A stretch of 64,000 bases of DNA, from positions 310,001 through 374,000 of the forward strand of contig NZ_REFZ01000003.1 in the NCBI RefSeq assembly GCF_003841465.1. Direction: 5' to 3'. The stretch comes from Natrarchaeobius oligotrophus (GTDB taxonomy: Archaea > Halobacteriota > Halobacteria > Halobacteriales > Natrialbaceae). The notes beneath the pieces were generated by a model. That model saw only the letters and a program-made list of their open reading frames with translations. It made no database searches and was not told the origin of the DNA. Below, piece after piece: positions 1-7,871 of this stretch (within the stretch, counting starts at the first letter, position 1; every line of letters begins with the position of its first letter). The position numbers and the translations under genes are program-made.

Positions 1-395
1 TATACGAACGGCGGTTTCAGATCCGTAACTCTTGTTTCTCCATTTAGTCGATGTACTTTGACGATCGGCTTTTCAGAGGAATCGAGAAAAACCCAGCTCG
101 TATCCGCACCAAGTCCATAATTTGGCCTCGACTCAAACAGTTCGGGTCGTTTAGCGAGCTGCTCTCGATCTTTACGCCACAACTTGTGTCGGCTGGGGTA
201 TTGCCCAGTCGTTATCGCTGAAACGCTTTGGAGCGTTCCTGTCGAGGGCGTAATCATCTTTCCAGCGATACCTGACCTCCCGACCCGTTTTGGAAGATGG
301 TCAGATCTCAGCGTGTCTGAAATGAATAAGACAACGTTCTCGACAGTAGTTCGATTCGATAACGTTCGTAAGGAATCGGTTGATGATATACTCAT
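1..395 (-). CDS. Alkaline-phosphatase/sulfatase superfamily protein, N-terminal part (runs off window)
   Basis: An ATG at 393-395 opens 131 codons that reach the window edge with no stop, so only the N-terminus is seen. Residues 21-35 read VVLFISDTLRSDHLP, the first metal-binding Asp block (D27) of the alkaline-phosphatase superfamily, which includes sulfatases, phosphodiesterases and phosphoglycerol transferases. Residues 59-70 (SAITTGQYPSRH) match the segment that follows the nucleophile in this fold. The sulfatase Cys/Ser-x-Pro-x-Arg formylglycine signature is not visible before it; the segment is Thr/Ser-rich (PSTGTLQSV). A Thr nucleophile, as in phosphoglycerol transferases or phosphodiesterases, is therefore possible, and 'sulfatase' is only a fold label. 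It is divergent from the glycerophosphotransferase gene at 644 and shares its AT-richer base composition. Confidence 0.6.
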   Translation of the reverse strand, partial: MSISSTDSLRTLSNRTTVENVVLFISDTLRSDHLPKRVGRSGIAGKMITPSTGTLQSVSAITTGQYPSRHKLWRKDREQLAKRPELFESRPNYGLGADTSWVFLDSSEKPIVKVHRLNGETRVTDLKPPFV

Positions 396-643
396 GAGAT
401 TATACTTCTTCAATTTGATCGAATCCGCCCCCCGCTGTCGATTGTCTCAGAGGGTAAATCTCATTGGGTACCCTCTCGGTAGATGGCGGTTTCAAATTCA
501 TAAGATACATATCGATTTCCTACCACTAACAATAGTAGATGCGCAATAGTGCGTCGCGATATTCATAATGTGCTTTCTCTATACTCTGTATGTATCCCGG
601 AAAGTATTTTCTACTCGGTTGAATCTACTTCTCGACGCAGGAC

Positions 644-1909
644 TTGCAAGGTGACTTGAAATTGCTTGATCGATCACAGAAGATCTACGATGCAGTAGCG
701 TTCCGTGTTCAGGAAACGCGACAGAGTGGGCCTCGCAATGATACGATTGCGGTAACGTTGCGGGAATCGACGTTAGATGCGGATACACTATCACTCGTTC
801 TTTTAGCCGAGAATCATCCCGCAATTACAACAGTATATTTGGTCGTAGAATCTCTCGACCGATTCCATCAGACGCACGAAGAACTCGTGTCTCAATTAGA
901 TTTACTTAATTTGAATATTGAAGCGGTTTCGTATCGGAGTGAATTACTCCAAACAGCGTTAATAGAATCGTGGATAACGTTTATCCGAAACTCGAGAGAT
1001 TTGCTCTATCACCGATTCCTAAACAGTGATCCAAAACGAAACTTCGTACAGATCTATCACGGGCTTGCTAAAGGGAGCGGTAACTTACGGAGAGATTCTC
1101 AGGAAAAACAGCGTGAAAAGAGACTCAATAGCCTCTCCTATCAAAAGCCGTTTTTGTCGAGGATATCCACAGCCGTCGATCTCTATACTGTTTCCACTGA
1201 TATTGAGCGATTCTACCGGTCTGCAGCGGACGGGATACAACCAGCACTTATTCAAAAGTGTGGCTATCCAAAATACGACCGGCTCTACGAACTGATAGAC
1301 TCAGAGGGCGCAAAACCAATCGTCCCGAAAGAAACGCAACGGACACTAGAAGCAGACGATGTTCAATACCGAATTCTATACGCACCGACTCACAGAGGTT
1401 CGTATGGATTGACGAAACTGTTTCCGTTCGATGATTTCGATATCAAAACGCTTCGTGCGGAATTAGCTTCTTGGAACGCCGAACTCTACATACGAACGCA
1501 CATTTCCGAAGAACGGGCTGGAACGTACGATGACGTGGTTGACGGTTCCGTGATCAAGTACGCAGGACACTCGTTCTCACCCTCATCTACCGAAATTCTC
1601 CCATATTTTGACGTGCTCGTAACGGATTATTCGTCGATATATACAGAATACCTCCCACTCGATAGACCAATCATCTTTGTTAAGGATACAGGTACGGACT
1701 ACTTTCGTAGTAAGGGGTTGGCACTCGATTACGGAACATACTTCCCCGGTCCAAAAGTCGATCGTCTTAATGATTTGACCACTGAGTTAGAGTTGAGTCT
1801 CAACGACAACCAGTATTATGCAGATGATCGCGAATTTGTAGCAAAAGCGTTACTTCCTGATCCAGACCAACAGTTCCTTGCAAGCGTTATGCAAAATTTA
1901 TCGCAGTAG
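644..1909 (+). CDS. CDP-glycerol glycerophosphotransferase family protein (paralogue 1)
   Basis: Family members are GT-B-fold enzymes that move glycerol phosphate (or a similar polyol phosphate) from a CDP carrier to a glycan or polymer, as in teichoic-acid synthesis. Visible family blocks are HGLAKGS near residue 139, YAPTHRG near 246 and the EILPYFDVLVTDYSSIYTEY block near 316-335. At 421 residues it is close to the bare catalytic domain, with no obvious membrane helix. The start is TTG: an in-frame stop at 620-622 leaves no ATG, and TTG at 656 or 662 are alternatives. A TATA-like AAGTATTTTC lies at 602-611. The protein is clearly paralogous to that of 8768-10018, matching through the DTLSLV, FGYPRYDR/CGYPKYDR, LYAPTH and VTDYSSIY blocks. 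The gene is AT-richer than DNA after 3.2 kb. The acceptor and CDP-donor are not knowable from sequence. Confidence 0.8.
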   Translation: MQGDLKLLDRSQKIYDAVAFRVQETRQSGPRNDTIAVTLRESTLDADTLSLVLLAENHPAITTVYLVVESLDRFHQTHEELVSQLDLLNLNIEAVSYRSELLQTALIESWITFIRNSRDLLYHRFLNSDPKRNFVQIYHGLAKGSGNLRRDSQEKQREKRLNSLSYQKPFLSRISTAVDLYTVSTDIERFYRSAADGIQPALIQKCGYPKYDRLYELIDSEGAKPIVPKETQRTLEADDVQYRILYAPTHRGSYGLTKLFPFDDFDIKTLRAELASWNAELYIRTHISEERAGTYDDVVDGSVIKYAGHSFSPSSTEILPYFDVLVTDYSSIYTEYLPLDRPIIFVKDTGTDYFRSKGLALDYGTYFPGPKVDRLNDLTTELELSLNDNQYYADDREFVAKALLPDPDQQFLASVMQNLSQ

Positions 1910-1937
1910 AATAATAAAAAGCCATTTCAGAATCTAC

Positions 1938-3062
1938 TCAGACACGTATCGAGGAAGAATCGAGGTATTTGTCAAAATATCTTCTCGCAGTTTTCTCTAG
2001 TGTGTACTCACTCGTGACGAGGGATTTTGCTTCTCGAGCTATGTGATTTCGATAATCGTCGTTCTTCACAAGTGATACTATTTTTTCACTGCAATGTTCT
2101 GGATTATCGACCTCGTGAAAGGACGCAACATCCTCGAACGGGCTTCGAAATTCCGGGATATCAGAGAAGACGCACGCGTTCTCTACTGCGAGTGCCTCGA
2201 GTGCGGCGACGCAGAACCCCTCCCATCGAGACGGCATCGCGTAGATGTCGATCTCGTCCATCATCTTGTATACCTGTCGCCGTTCCTCGAGGAATCCCAG
2301 TAAGTGGAGACGAGAGCTGTGTTTAGCAAGAGAAATCTGTCGCTCGAGTTCGGAACGGAGCGGACCATCGCCCGAAATGACGAGTTCGATCGGTCGATCG
2401 TAGTTCGCGTTCGCTCGGTCGACGGCGTCGATCAACACGTCGTGAGCCTTCTGTTCGGTGAGCATTCCGGCCGACCCGACGACAATTGCGTCGGGATGGA
2501 TGTCTGCAACGTCGTGGATACTCCAGTCAGTTTCGCGGGCACTTTCGAGCCGCTCGAGGTCCACGCCGTTTTCAACCACGGATACGGACGAGTTCGAGAC
2601 GAGACGATTTTCCCACCACGCGAAAGAGTCTCGAACGGATTCAGAAACGCAAGCGACCTCGTCGGCCAGCGCATTTGTGAGTCCGTTCGCGATTCGACCT
2701 TTTCGCGTAAAGCCGCCGTGGTTGTTGTGCTCCGTTACCACGATCGGTTTGCCGAGCCGGTTAGCGATGAGCTTCGCGTAAAATCCCGAGTGATTGTGAT
2801 GAGTGTGGACGATGTCGTACTCTTCTAGCACGGACCTCGCCTCACGATACTGTGTAGGAGTAACTCGATAGGAACTATCGGAAACGTCGAGGTTGTGAAT
2901 CTCAATCGAGTCCATGTTTCGAAACGGTTCGACGCCTTTCCAGGCGAGAATGCCGACGGTTTCAATTTCGTCGAGCGTCGCCTGCGTCGTCGCAAGATCG
3001 CCTGGCATGCTGGTGTCCCGAACGACGTTCACGACGTGACACACGCTAATCTCTCCGGCCAT
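1938..3062 (-). CDS. Glycosyltransferase family 4
   Basis: This 374-residue GT-B glycosyltransferase should transfer a sugar from a nucleotide donor to a glycan acceptor in the cytoplasm. The N-terminal acceptor half holds VHTHHNHSGFYAKL and VVTEHNNHGGF. The C-terminal donor half has VVGSAGMLTEQKAHDVLIDA, LVISGDGPLRSELE, LHLLGF and the EGFCVAALEALA block that carries the E-x7-E donor-binding pair of GT4 enzymes. The ATG at 3060-3062 is preceded on this strand by a TATA-like TTTGTATAGG about 20-27 nt upstream, which fits a leaderless start. It converges on the glycerophosphotransferase at 644-1909 with a 28-nt gap and diverges from the kinase gene at 3216. Sugar specificity cannot be read. Confidence 0.88.
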   Translation of the reverse strand: MAGEISVCHVVNVVRDTSMPGDLATTQATLDEIETVGILAWKGVEPFRNMDSIEIHNLDVSDSSYRVTPTQYREARSVLEEYDIVHTHHNHSGFYAKLIANRLGKPIVVTEHNNHGGFTRKGRIANGLTNALADEVACVSESVRDSFAWWENRLVSNSSVSVVENGVDLERLESARETDWSIHDVADIHPDAIVVGSAGMLTEQKAHDVLIDAVDRANANYDRPIELVISGDGPLRSELERQISLAKHSSRLHLLGFLEERRQVYKMMDEIDIYAMPSRWEGFCVAALEALAVENACVFSDIPEFRSPFEDVASFHEVDNPEHCSEKIVSLVKNDDYRNHIAREAKSLVTSEYTLEKTARRYFDKYLDSSSIRV

Positions 3063-3179
3063 TCGATTACCATCTCCTATACAAACTCACCTGATAGATG
3101 TTTTGACCTCGGACTCGCCAAATTGTGCACCGGAACAATACGAGTCGTAATAGAATCGACCTGACACGCAGAAGGAGTG

Positions 3180-3190
3180 CTTATTTATTT
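3180..3190 (+). promoter_or_regulatory. TATA-like box of the kinase-amidotransferase-cytidylyltransferase genes
   Basis: CTTATTTATTT is an isolated AT-rich block centred about 30 nt before the ATG at 3216. That spacing is the usual one for a haloarchaeal leaderless promoter, and it argues against the GTG at 3177, which lies upstream of the box. Confidence 0.6.
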
Positions 3191-3215
3191 CAGTAGTTCA
3201 TCTCCCCCGCTGTCA

Positions 3216-6200
3216 ATGCAGCCTCCAGTTGTCGTTATTCTCGGTGCCGGCCAACCCTTCTCCGGCACCGACCCCGCCGCGCTCACGCGAACGTCCGGCG
3301 ACAGGCGCGCTCTCGACTGGCTCCTCGAGAGCTTCCAGCACGAACTCGAGGAACCCGAGATCCACTTCGTCGGCGGGTATCGGATCGACGAGGTGATCGA
3401 ACAGTATCCCGACATTCACTTCTCGCGAAACGAAGACTGGGAGGAGTCCGGCACCGTCGGCTCGCTGCTGTCGGCGCCGCTGCCCGACGAGCGGGAGCTG
3501 TACGTCTGTTACGCCGACACCGTCTTCCAGGCGGACGTCGTCGAGTCCCTCCGCGAGGACGCGGGGGACGCCACCGTCGCCGTCGACACCGAGTGGCGGA
3601 CTCGATACACCGACCGCGACGAGGAGAGCCTCGAGCGCGCCGAGAAAGTGCGACTCGAGGGCGGCGAAATCGCGGCGATTAGCACGGAGGTGCCGCTCGC
3701 GGAGACCGACGCGGAGTTCACGGGCCTGTTGCGTCTCTCGCCCGACTGCATCGAGCGGCTGCTCGAGCTGGCGAGCGCGGGCGTGGTCGACGAGACGGAC
3801 GACCTGCCGTCGCTCGTCAGACTGCTCAACGTCGACGTGGACGTCGCTCCGGTCGACGTACGCGGCAACTGGGCCGAACTCGAGACCGCGGACGACCTGG
3901 CGCGGTTCGTCCTGGATACGAAGGCGAACACGCTTCGGCGACTGGAGTCGGTCGTCGAGCGCAGCGTCATCGAGGATCAGTACACGTTCACCGCGGGCGA
4001 GTGGGAAGCGGACCCGGACGCCGTCCTCGGGGGGGTTCGGGCGACGTTCGACGACGACGTCATCGTTCGCAGCAGCGCGCTCGCGGAGGACACCTGGGAC
4101 GAGTCGAACGCCGGCAGGTTCGAGAGCGTCCTCGACGTTCCGGTCGACGATCCGACCGCGCTCGAGGGGGCGATCCAGCAGGTCGTCGACTCGTATCCGA
4201 ACGGAAACCCGGACGATCAGGTCCTCGTCCAGCCGATGCTGACCGACGTCGACCACAGCGGCGTCGTGATGACCCGGTCGGTCGAGACGGGCAGTCCGTA
4301 CTACGTGATCAACTACGACGCGGCCACCGGGAGCACCGAGTCGGTCACCGACGGCAGCGGCGAGGCCATCCGAACCGCCATCGTCCGCAAAGCACAGCTC
4401 GATGGGGCGACCGACGTCGAGGACGTCGTCACCAGCCACGCCCAGGCGCCGGCGGGCATCTCGCTCGAGGACGTCCTCGCCGCCGTCCGCGAACTCGAGG
4501 ACGTGATCGGACACGACAGCCTCGACGTCGAGTTCGCCACCACGGCCGACGGGACGGTCCACGTGCTGCAGGTCAGGCCGATGGCGCTCGACCCCGCCGA
4601 CGAAACGGTGGACGACGGGGCGATCGCCGAAACCGTCGACGAGGCCCGACGACGCTTCCACGAGGCGCAGGCTCCATCGCCGTTCGTCCTCGGCGAGCGG
4701 ACGATTTTCGGCGTGATGCCCGACTGGAATCCGGCGGAGATCATCGGTCGCAAGCCGAAGCTGCTCGCCGACTCGCTGTACCGGTATCTCGTCATGGACG
4801 AAGTCTGGGCCCGCCAGCGCGCCGAGTACGGCTACCGCGACGTGCGACCGCAGCCGCTGATGCGAAGCTTCGCGGGCCAGCCGTACGTCGACGTCCGGGC
4901 CGTGTTCAACTCGTTCGTTCCCGCCTCGGTTCCGGACGAACTCGCCGAGCGACTCGTTTCGTACTCCCTCGACCGCCTCGAGGCGAACCCCGAACTCCAC
5001 GACAAGGTCGAGTTCGAGATCGCGATCACGTGTCTCACGTTCGACTTCGAGACCCGGGCCGAGCCGATGCTCGAGGCCGGCTTCACGCTGGACGAACTCG
5101 AGCCGCTCCGGGAAGGATTGAAAGGGATCACCCACACCGCGTTCGACCGCGTCGACGACGACTACGAGCGGGTGGATCGACTCGAGGAGCGGTACGCCGA
5201 GATCGACGGGAGCGAGCTCCCGCCGCTTCGGAAGGCGCGAGCGCTCCTCGAGGACTGTCGGCGGTTCGGTACGCTCCCGTTCGCCCACCTCGCCCGGTCC
5301 GGATTCGTCGCCGTCTCGCTTTTGCGCTCGCTCGAGCGAAAGGGGGTCCTCGAGAGCGAAGACGTCGCCCGGTTTCTCAACTCGCTCAACACGGTCGCAC
5401 GGGAGTTCGAACGCGACGGCCACCGCGTCGCGGCCGGCGAGCTGGCGTGGGAGGCGTTCGTCGAGCGCTACGGCCACCTCCGGCCGGGAACCTACGAGAT
5501 CACGTCGCCGGCCTACGCGAACGATCCGGAGACGTACCTCCGGCCGGTGGCCGAGTCGGCAGAGAAACCTCCGTCCCACCCGGATCCCGGTGACGCGTGG
5601 GACGAGGGGACGCGAGCCGCGATCGAAGACGAACTCGAAACGATCGGGTTGCCGGCCGACTGCGATCGGTTCGTCGAGTTCCTCACGAGCGCCATCGAGG
5701 GACGGGAGTACGCGAAGTTCGTCTTCTCGCGGAACCTGAGCGAGGCGATCGAACAGCTCGCGGCGTTCGGCGAGCGCCACGGCCTCGACAGGGAACAGCT
5801 CTCGCACGTTCCGCTCGAGGACCTCTTCGAACTGTCCGCGAACCACCCGCCGGGCGAAATCGGAGCGTGGCTCGCGAACCGGGCTCGAGAGGGACGGCGT
5901 CGTCACGTCGTCGCCCAGTCGGTCGAGCTTCCGCCGCTGTTGCTCGACGACGCCGATTTCGACGTGTTCGAGCGACCCGCCCGCGAGGCGAACTTCGTCA
6001 CGGACCGGACGATCAGGGCGGAGGTCGTGGAAATCGAGACGATCGACGAGACGACGACGGACCTCGACGATCGGATCGTGCTCATCCCGCAGGCCGATCC
6101 CGGATACGACTGGCTGTTCGGCCACGACATCGCGGGGCTCGTCACGATGTACGGCGGGGCGAACTCCCACATGGCCATTCGCGCCGCCGAGTTCGACCTC

Positions 6201-6299
6201 CCGGCCGCCATCGGCGTCGGCGAAAACCGGTACGAACAGCTGCGCGCGGCCGACGTCCTCGAGCTCGATTGCTCCGGACGGACGATCCGGGAGCGCTAA
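3216..6299 (+). CDS. Dikinase-type ATP-dependent phosphotransferase fused to a cytidylyltransferase-like domain (candidate glutamine kinase)
   Basis: This 1,027-residue protein has three parts. Residues 1-235 form a nucleotidyltransferase-like domain. Its YADTVF (100-105), VAVDTEWRTRY and GNWAELETADDL (217-228) blocks align with those of the enzyme at 7081-7842, but the P-loop-like GEGTRLRP and the following PK are replaced (LGAGQPFSG), so this copy is probably non-catalytic. Residues 240-470 are the ATP-grasp of PEP synthase/pyruvate dikinases (IVRSSALAED at 283-292, SNAGRFESVL at 297-306). A long helical middle region leads to the swivelling phosphohistidine domain with GGANSHMAIRAAEFDLPA and His985. 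There is no PEP-synthase C-terminal TIM barrel. That architecture, with the two genes downstream, is the one known for Campylobacter Cj1418, which phosphorylates the amide N of L-glutamine. Glutamine as substrate is inference. ATG 3216 was chosen from the TATA box at 3180-3190. Confidence 0.8.
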   Translation: MQPPVVVILGAGQPFSGTDPAALTRTSGDRRALDWLLESFQHELEEPEIHFVGGYRIDEVIEQYPDIHFSRNEDWEESGTVGSLLSAPLPDERELYVCYADTVFQADVVESLREDAGDATVAVDTEWRTRYTDRDEESLERAEKVRLEGGEIAAISTEVPLAETDAEFTGLLRLSPDCIERLLELASAGVVDETDDLPSLVRLLNVDVDVAPVDVRGNWAELETADDLARFVLDTKANTLRRLESVVERSVIEDQYTFTAGEWEADPDAVLGGVRATFDDDVIVRSSALAEDTWDESNAGRFESVLDVPVDDPTALEGAIQQVVDSYPNGNPDDQVLVQPMLTDVDHSGVVMTRSVETGSPYYVINYDAATGSTESVTDGSGEAIRTAIVRKAQLDGATDVEDVVTSHAQAPAGISLEDVLAAVRELEDVIGHDSLDVEFATTADGTVHVLQVRPMALDPADETVDDGAIAETVDEARRRFHEAQAPSPFVLGERTIFGVMPDWNPAEIIGRKPKLLADSLYRYLVMDEVWARQRAEYGYRDVRPQPLMRSFAGQPYVDVRAVFNSFVPASVPDELAERLVSYSLDRLEANPELHDKVEFEIAITCLTFDFETRAEPMLEAGFTLDELEPLREGLKGITHTAFDRVDDDYERVDRLEERYAEIDGSELPPLRKARALLEDCRRFGTLPFAHLARSGFVAVSLLRSLERKGVLESEDVARFLNSLNTVAREFERDGHRVAAGELAWEAFVERYGHLRPGTYEITSPAYANDPETYLRPVAESAEKPPSHPDPGDAWDEGTRAAIEDELETIGLPADCDRFVEFLTSAIEGREYAKFVFSRNLSEAIEQLAAFGERHGLDREQLSHVPLEDLFELSANHPPGEIGAWLANRAREGRRRHVVAQSVELPPLLLDDADFDVFERPAREANFVTDRTIRAEVVEIETIDETTTDLDDRIVLIPQADPGYDWLFGHDIAGLVTMYGGANSHMAIRAAEFDLPAAIGVGENRYEQLRAADVLELDCSGRTIRER

Positions 6300-6439
6300 C
6301 GACGTCTCGGTCGACGGCCGGCCGAACGCGTGTCGGCGATGCTCCCCGACCGTCGAACGACCGCCGACGACTTCGCCCCGGATACCGAACCGGAGGATCT
6401 TTCGCTGTATTCAATTGAGTGGAGCGCCAACTCCCGTCG

Positions 6440-7081
6440 ATGGGACGTCTCGGCATCACCCAACGCGTCGAGGTCGTCGAGGAGTACGACGAGCGACGCG
6501 ACTGTCTCGATCAGCGCTGGGCCGAACTCGTCGAATCGATGGGACACGTTCCGATCCCGTTGGCGAACCTGGTCGACGATCCGGCCGACTACCTCGAGGC
6601 GCTCGCGGTCGACGGCCTCGTCCTCACCGGCGGCAACGATCTGCGTCACCTCGCGGACGCCGAGAACGTCGCCCCGGAGCGCGACGAGTTCGAGGCAGCC
6701 GCCCTCGAGTACGCGCTCGACGAGGAACTCCCCGTCCTCGCCGTCTGTCGCGGGATTCAACTTCTGAACGTCCACTTCGGCGGATCGCTCGGTCGGGTCG
6801 AGGATCACGTCGCTCGCGACCACCGCGTTCGGTTCGAACGCGGCGTCGATTTCGCGCCGGAGGAGCCGATCACGGTCAACAGTTACCACGGCTACGGAAT
6901 CGAGCGCGAGGACGTCGCGGAGCCGCTCGAGACGATCGCCGTCGCCGAGGACGGATCGATCGAGGGTCTCGCCGTGCCGGACCGGCCGATCGTCGGCGTG
7001 ATGTGGCACCCCGAACGCGACTCGCCGGCGGCCGCGGTGGATCGCCAGCTTTTCGAGCGTCTGTTCGGTGGTCGGTACTGA
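6440..7081 (+). CDS. Class-I glutamine amidotransferase / peptidase C26-type hydrolase (candidate gamma-glutamyl-CDP-amidate hydrolase)
   Basis: A 213-residue stand-alone GATase1. The nucleophile is Cys103 in VLAVCRGIQLLN, and the partner His190 and Glu192 are in VMWHPERD, so the triad is intact. The N-terminus GITQRVEVVEEYDERRDCLD, the VLTGGNDL turn (61-68) and NSYHGYGIE (147-155) recall the Cj1417 / gamma-glutamyl hydrolase branch rather than synthase subunits such as HisH. In Campylobacter that enzyme cuts glutamate from gamma-glutamyl-CDP-amidate to leave cytidine diphosphoramidate. The ATG at 6440 was preferred to GTG 6419 because the family starts just before GITQR. Its stop overlaps the next ATG by 1 nt (TGATG at 7079-7083), so translation is probably coupled. 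It lies 140 nt after the kinase gene. A PuuD-like hydrolase is the alternative. Confidence 0.82.
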   Translation: MGRLGITQRVEVVEEYDERRDCLDQRWAELVESMGHVPIPLANLVDDPADYLEALAVDGLVLTGGNDLRHLADAENVAPERDEFEAAALEYALDEELPVLAVCRGIQLLNVHFGGSLGRVEDHVARDHRVRFERGVDFAPEEPITVNSYHGYGIEREDVAEPLETIAVAEDGSIEGLAVPDRPIVGVMWHPERDSPAAAVDRQLFERLFGGRY

Positions 7082-7842
7082 TGAAAGCCGTTCACCTCGC
7101 CGCCGGGGAAGGAACCCGGCTGCGACCGATCACGGAGGATCTCCCGAAACCGCTCGTCGAGCTTGGCGGCCGGTCGCTGCTCGAACGAAACGTCGACACG
7201 CTCGAAGCGGCGGGCGTCGACGAACAGGTCGTCGTCACCGGCCACTGCGCCGACGAGATTCGAGACCGCGGCTACGAAACGGTGCACAACCCGGTCTACG
7301 ACGAGACCGACATGATCTACAGCCTGTTCTGTGCCGCCGACGCGTTTCCCGAGGACGACGACCTCGTCATCTCGTACGGCGACATCGTCTACGAGGAGGC
7401 GGTCGTCGACGCGCTGCTCGAGTGCGACGCGCCGCTGTGCGTGGTCGTCGACCGCGAGTGGCGGCGGCTCTGGGAGCTTCGGTTCGACGATCCGCTCGAC
7501 GACGCGGAGACGCTCTCGATGGACGACGACGGCCGAATCCACGAGATCGGCGGCGACACCGACGACTACGACGAGATCGACGCCCAGTACACCGGCCTGC
7601 TGAAGGTGCGCGCGGATCACGTCGACGAACTCGTCGAGGAGTACCGGTCGCTCGAGGCGGGTGCGGACGGCTACGTCTCGATCGACACGACGGCGTTTTT
7701 ACAGCGGTTGATCGACGGCGGCTGGAACGTTGAAGGGGTTCCCGTGGACGGGAAGTGGCTCGAGGTTGACTCGACCCAGGACCTCGAGACCTACCGCGAA
7801 CTGTACCGGTCGGGAGAGCTGTCGGAGATTCTGTCGCTGTAG
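7081..7842 (+). CDS. Nucleotidyltransferase, LicC/phosphoglutamine cytidylyltransferase type
   Basis: A 253-residue GT-A-fold nucleotidyltransferase. Catalytic signatures are complete: LAAGEGTRLRP (6-16), Lys23 in LPKPLVELGG, the metal Asp101 in VISYGDIVY, then DREWRRLWELRFDDPLDDAE (124-143), DEIDAQYTGLLK (164-175) and a late metal site KWLEVDS (225-231). It should join a phosphorylated small molecule to a nucleotide, most often CMP from CTP. The ISYGDIVY, RFDDPLxDAETL and AQYxGL blocks are those I recall for Campylobacter Cj1416, which makes gamma-glutamyl-CDP-amidate from glutamine phosphate and CTP; phosphocholine cytidylyltransferases (LicC) are the other close group. It overlaps the amidotransferase gene by 1 nt and is paralogous to the N-terminal domain of the protein at 3216-6299. 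Substrate assignment rests on this context. Confidence 0.85.
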   Translation: MKAVHLAAGEGTRLRPITEDLPKPLVELGGRSLLERNVDTLEAAGVDEQVVVTGHCADEIRDRGYETVHNPVYDETDMIYSLFCAADAFPEDDDLVISYGDIVYEEAVVDALLECDAPLCVVVDREWRRLWELRFDDPLDDAETLSMDDDGRIHEIGGDTDDYDEIDAQYTGLLKVRADHVDELVEEYRSLEAGADGYVSIDTTAFLQRLIDGGWNVEGVPVDGKWLEVDSTQDLETYRELYRSGELSEILSL

Positions 7843-7871
7843 GGCGCAACGATCGCTCGAAACACGACGGG

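Noticed and set aside
3213-6170. A 985-codon open frame on the minus strand opposite the kinase gene
   Set aside because: It is the antisense shadow of a GC-rich gene: no domain is recognisable and the composition is dominated by Arg, Val, Glu and Leu from reversed codons.
6415-7842. A single 475-codon protein covering the amidotransferase and cytidylyltransferase region
   Set aside because: Its first half is an Arg-rich shadow of the amidotransferase in another frame; the real enzyme begins at ATG 7081.
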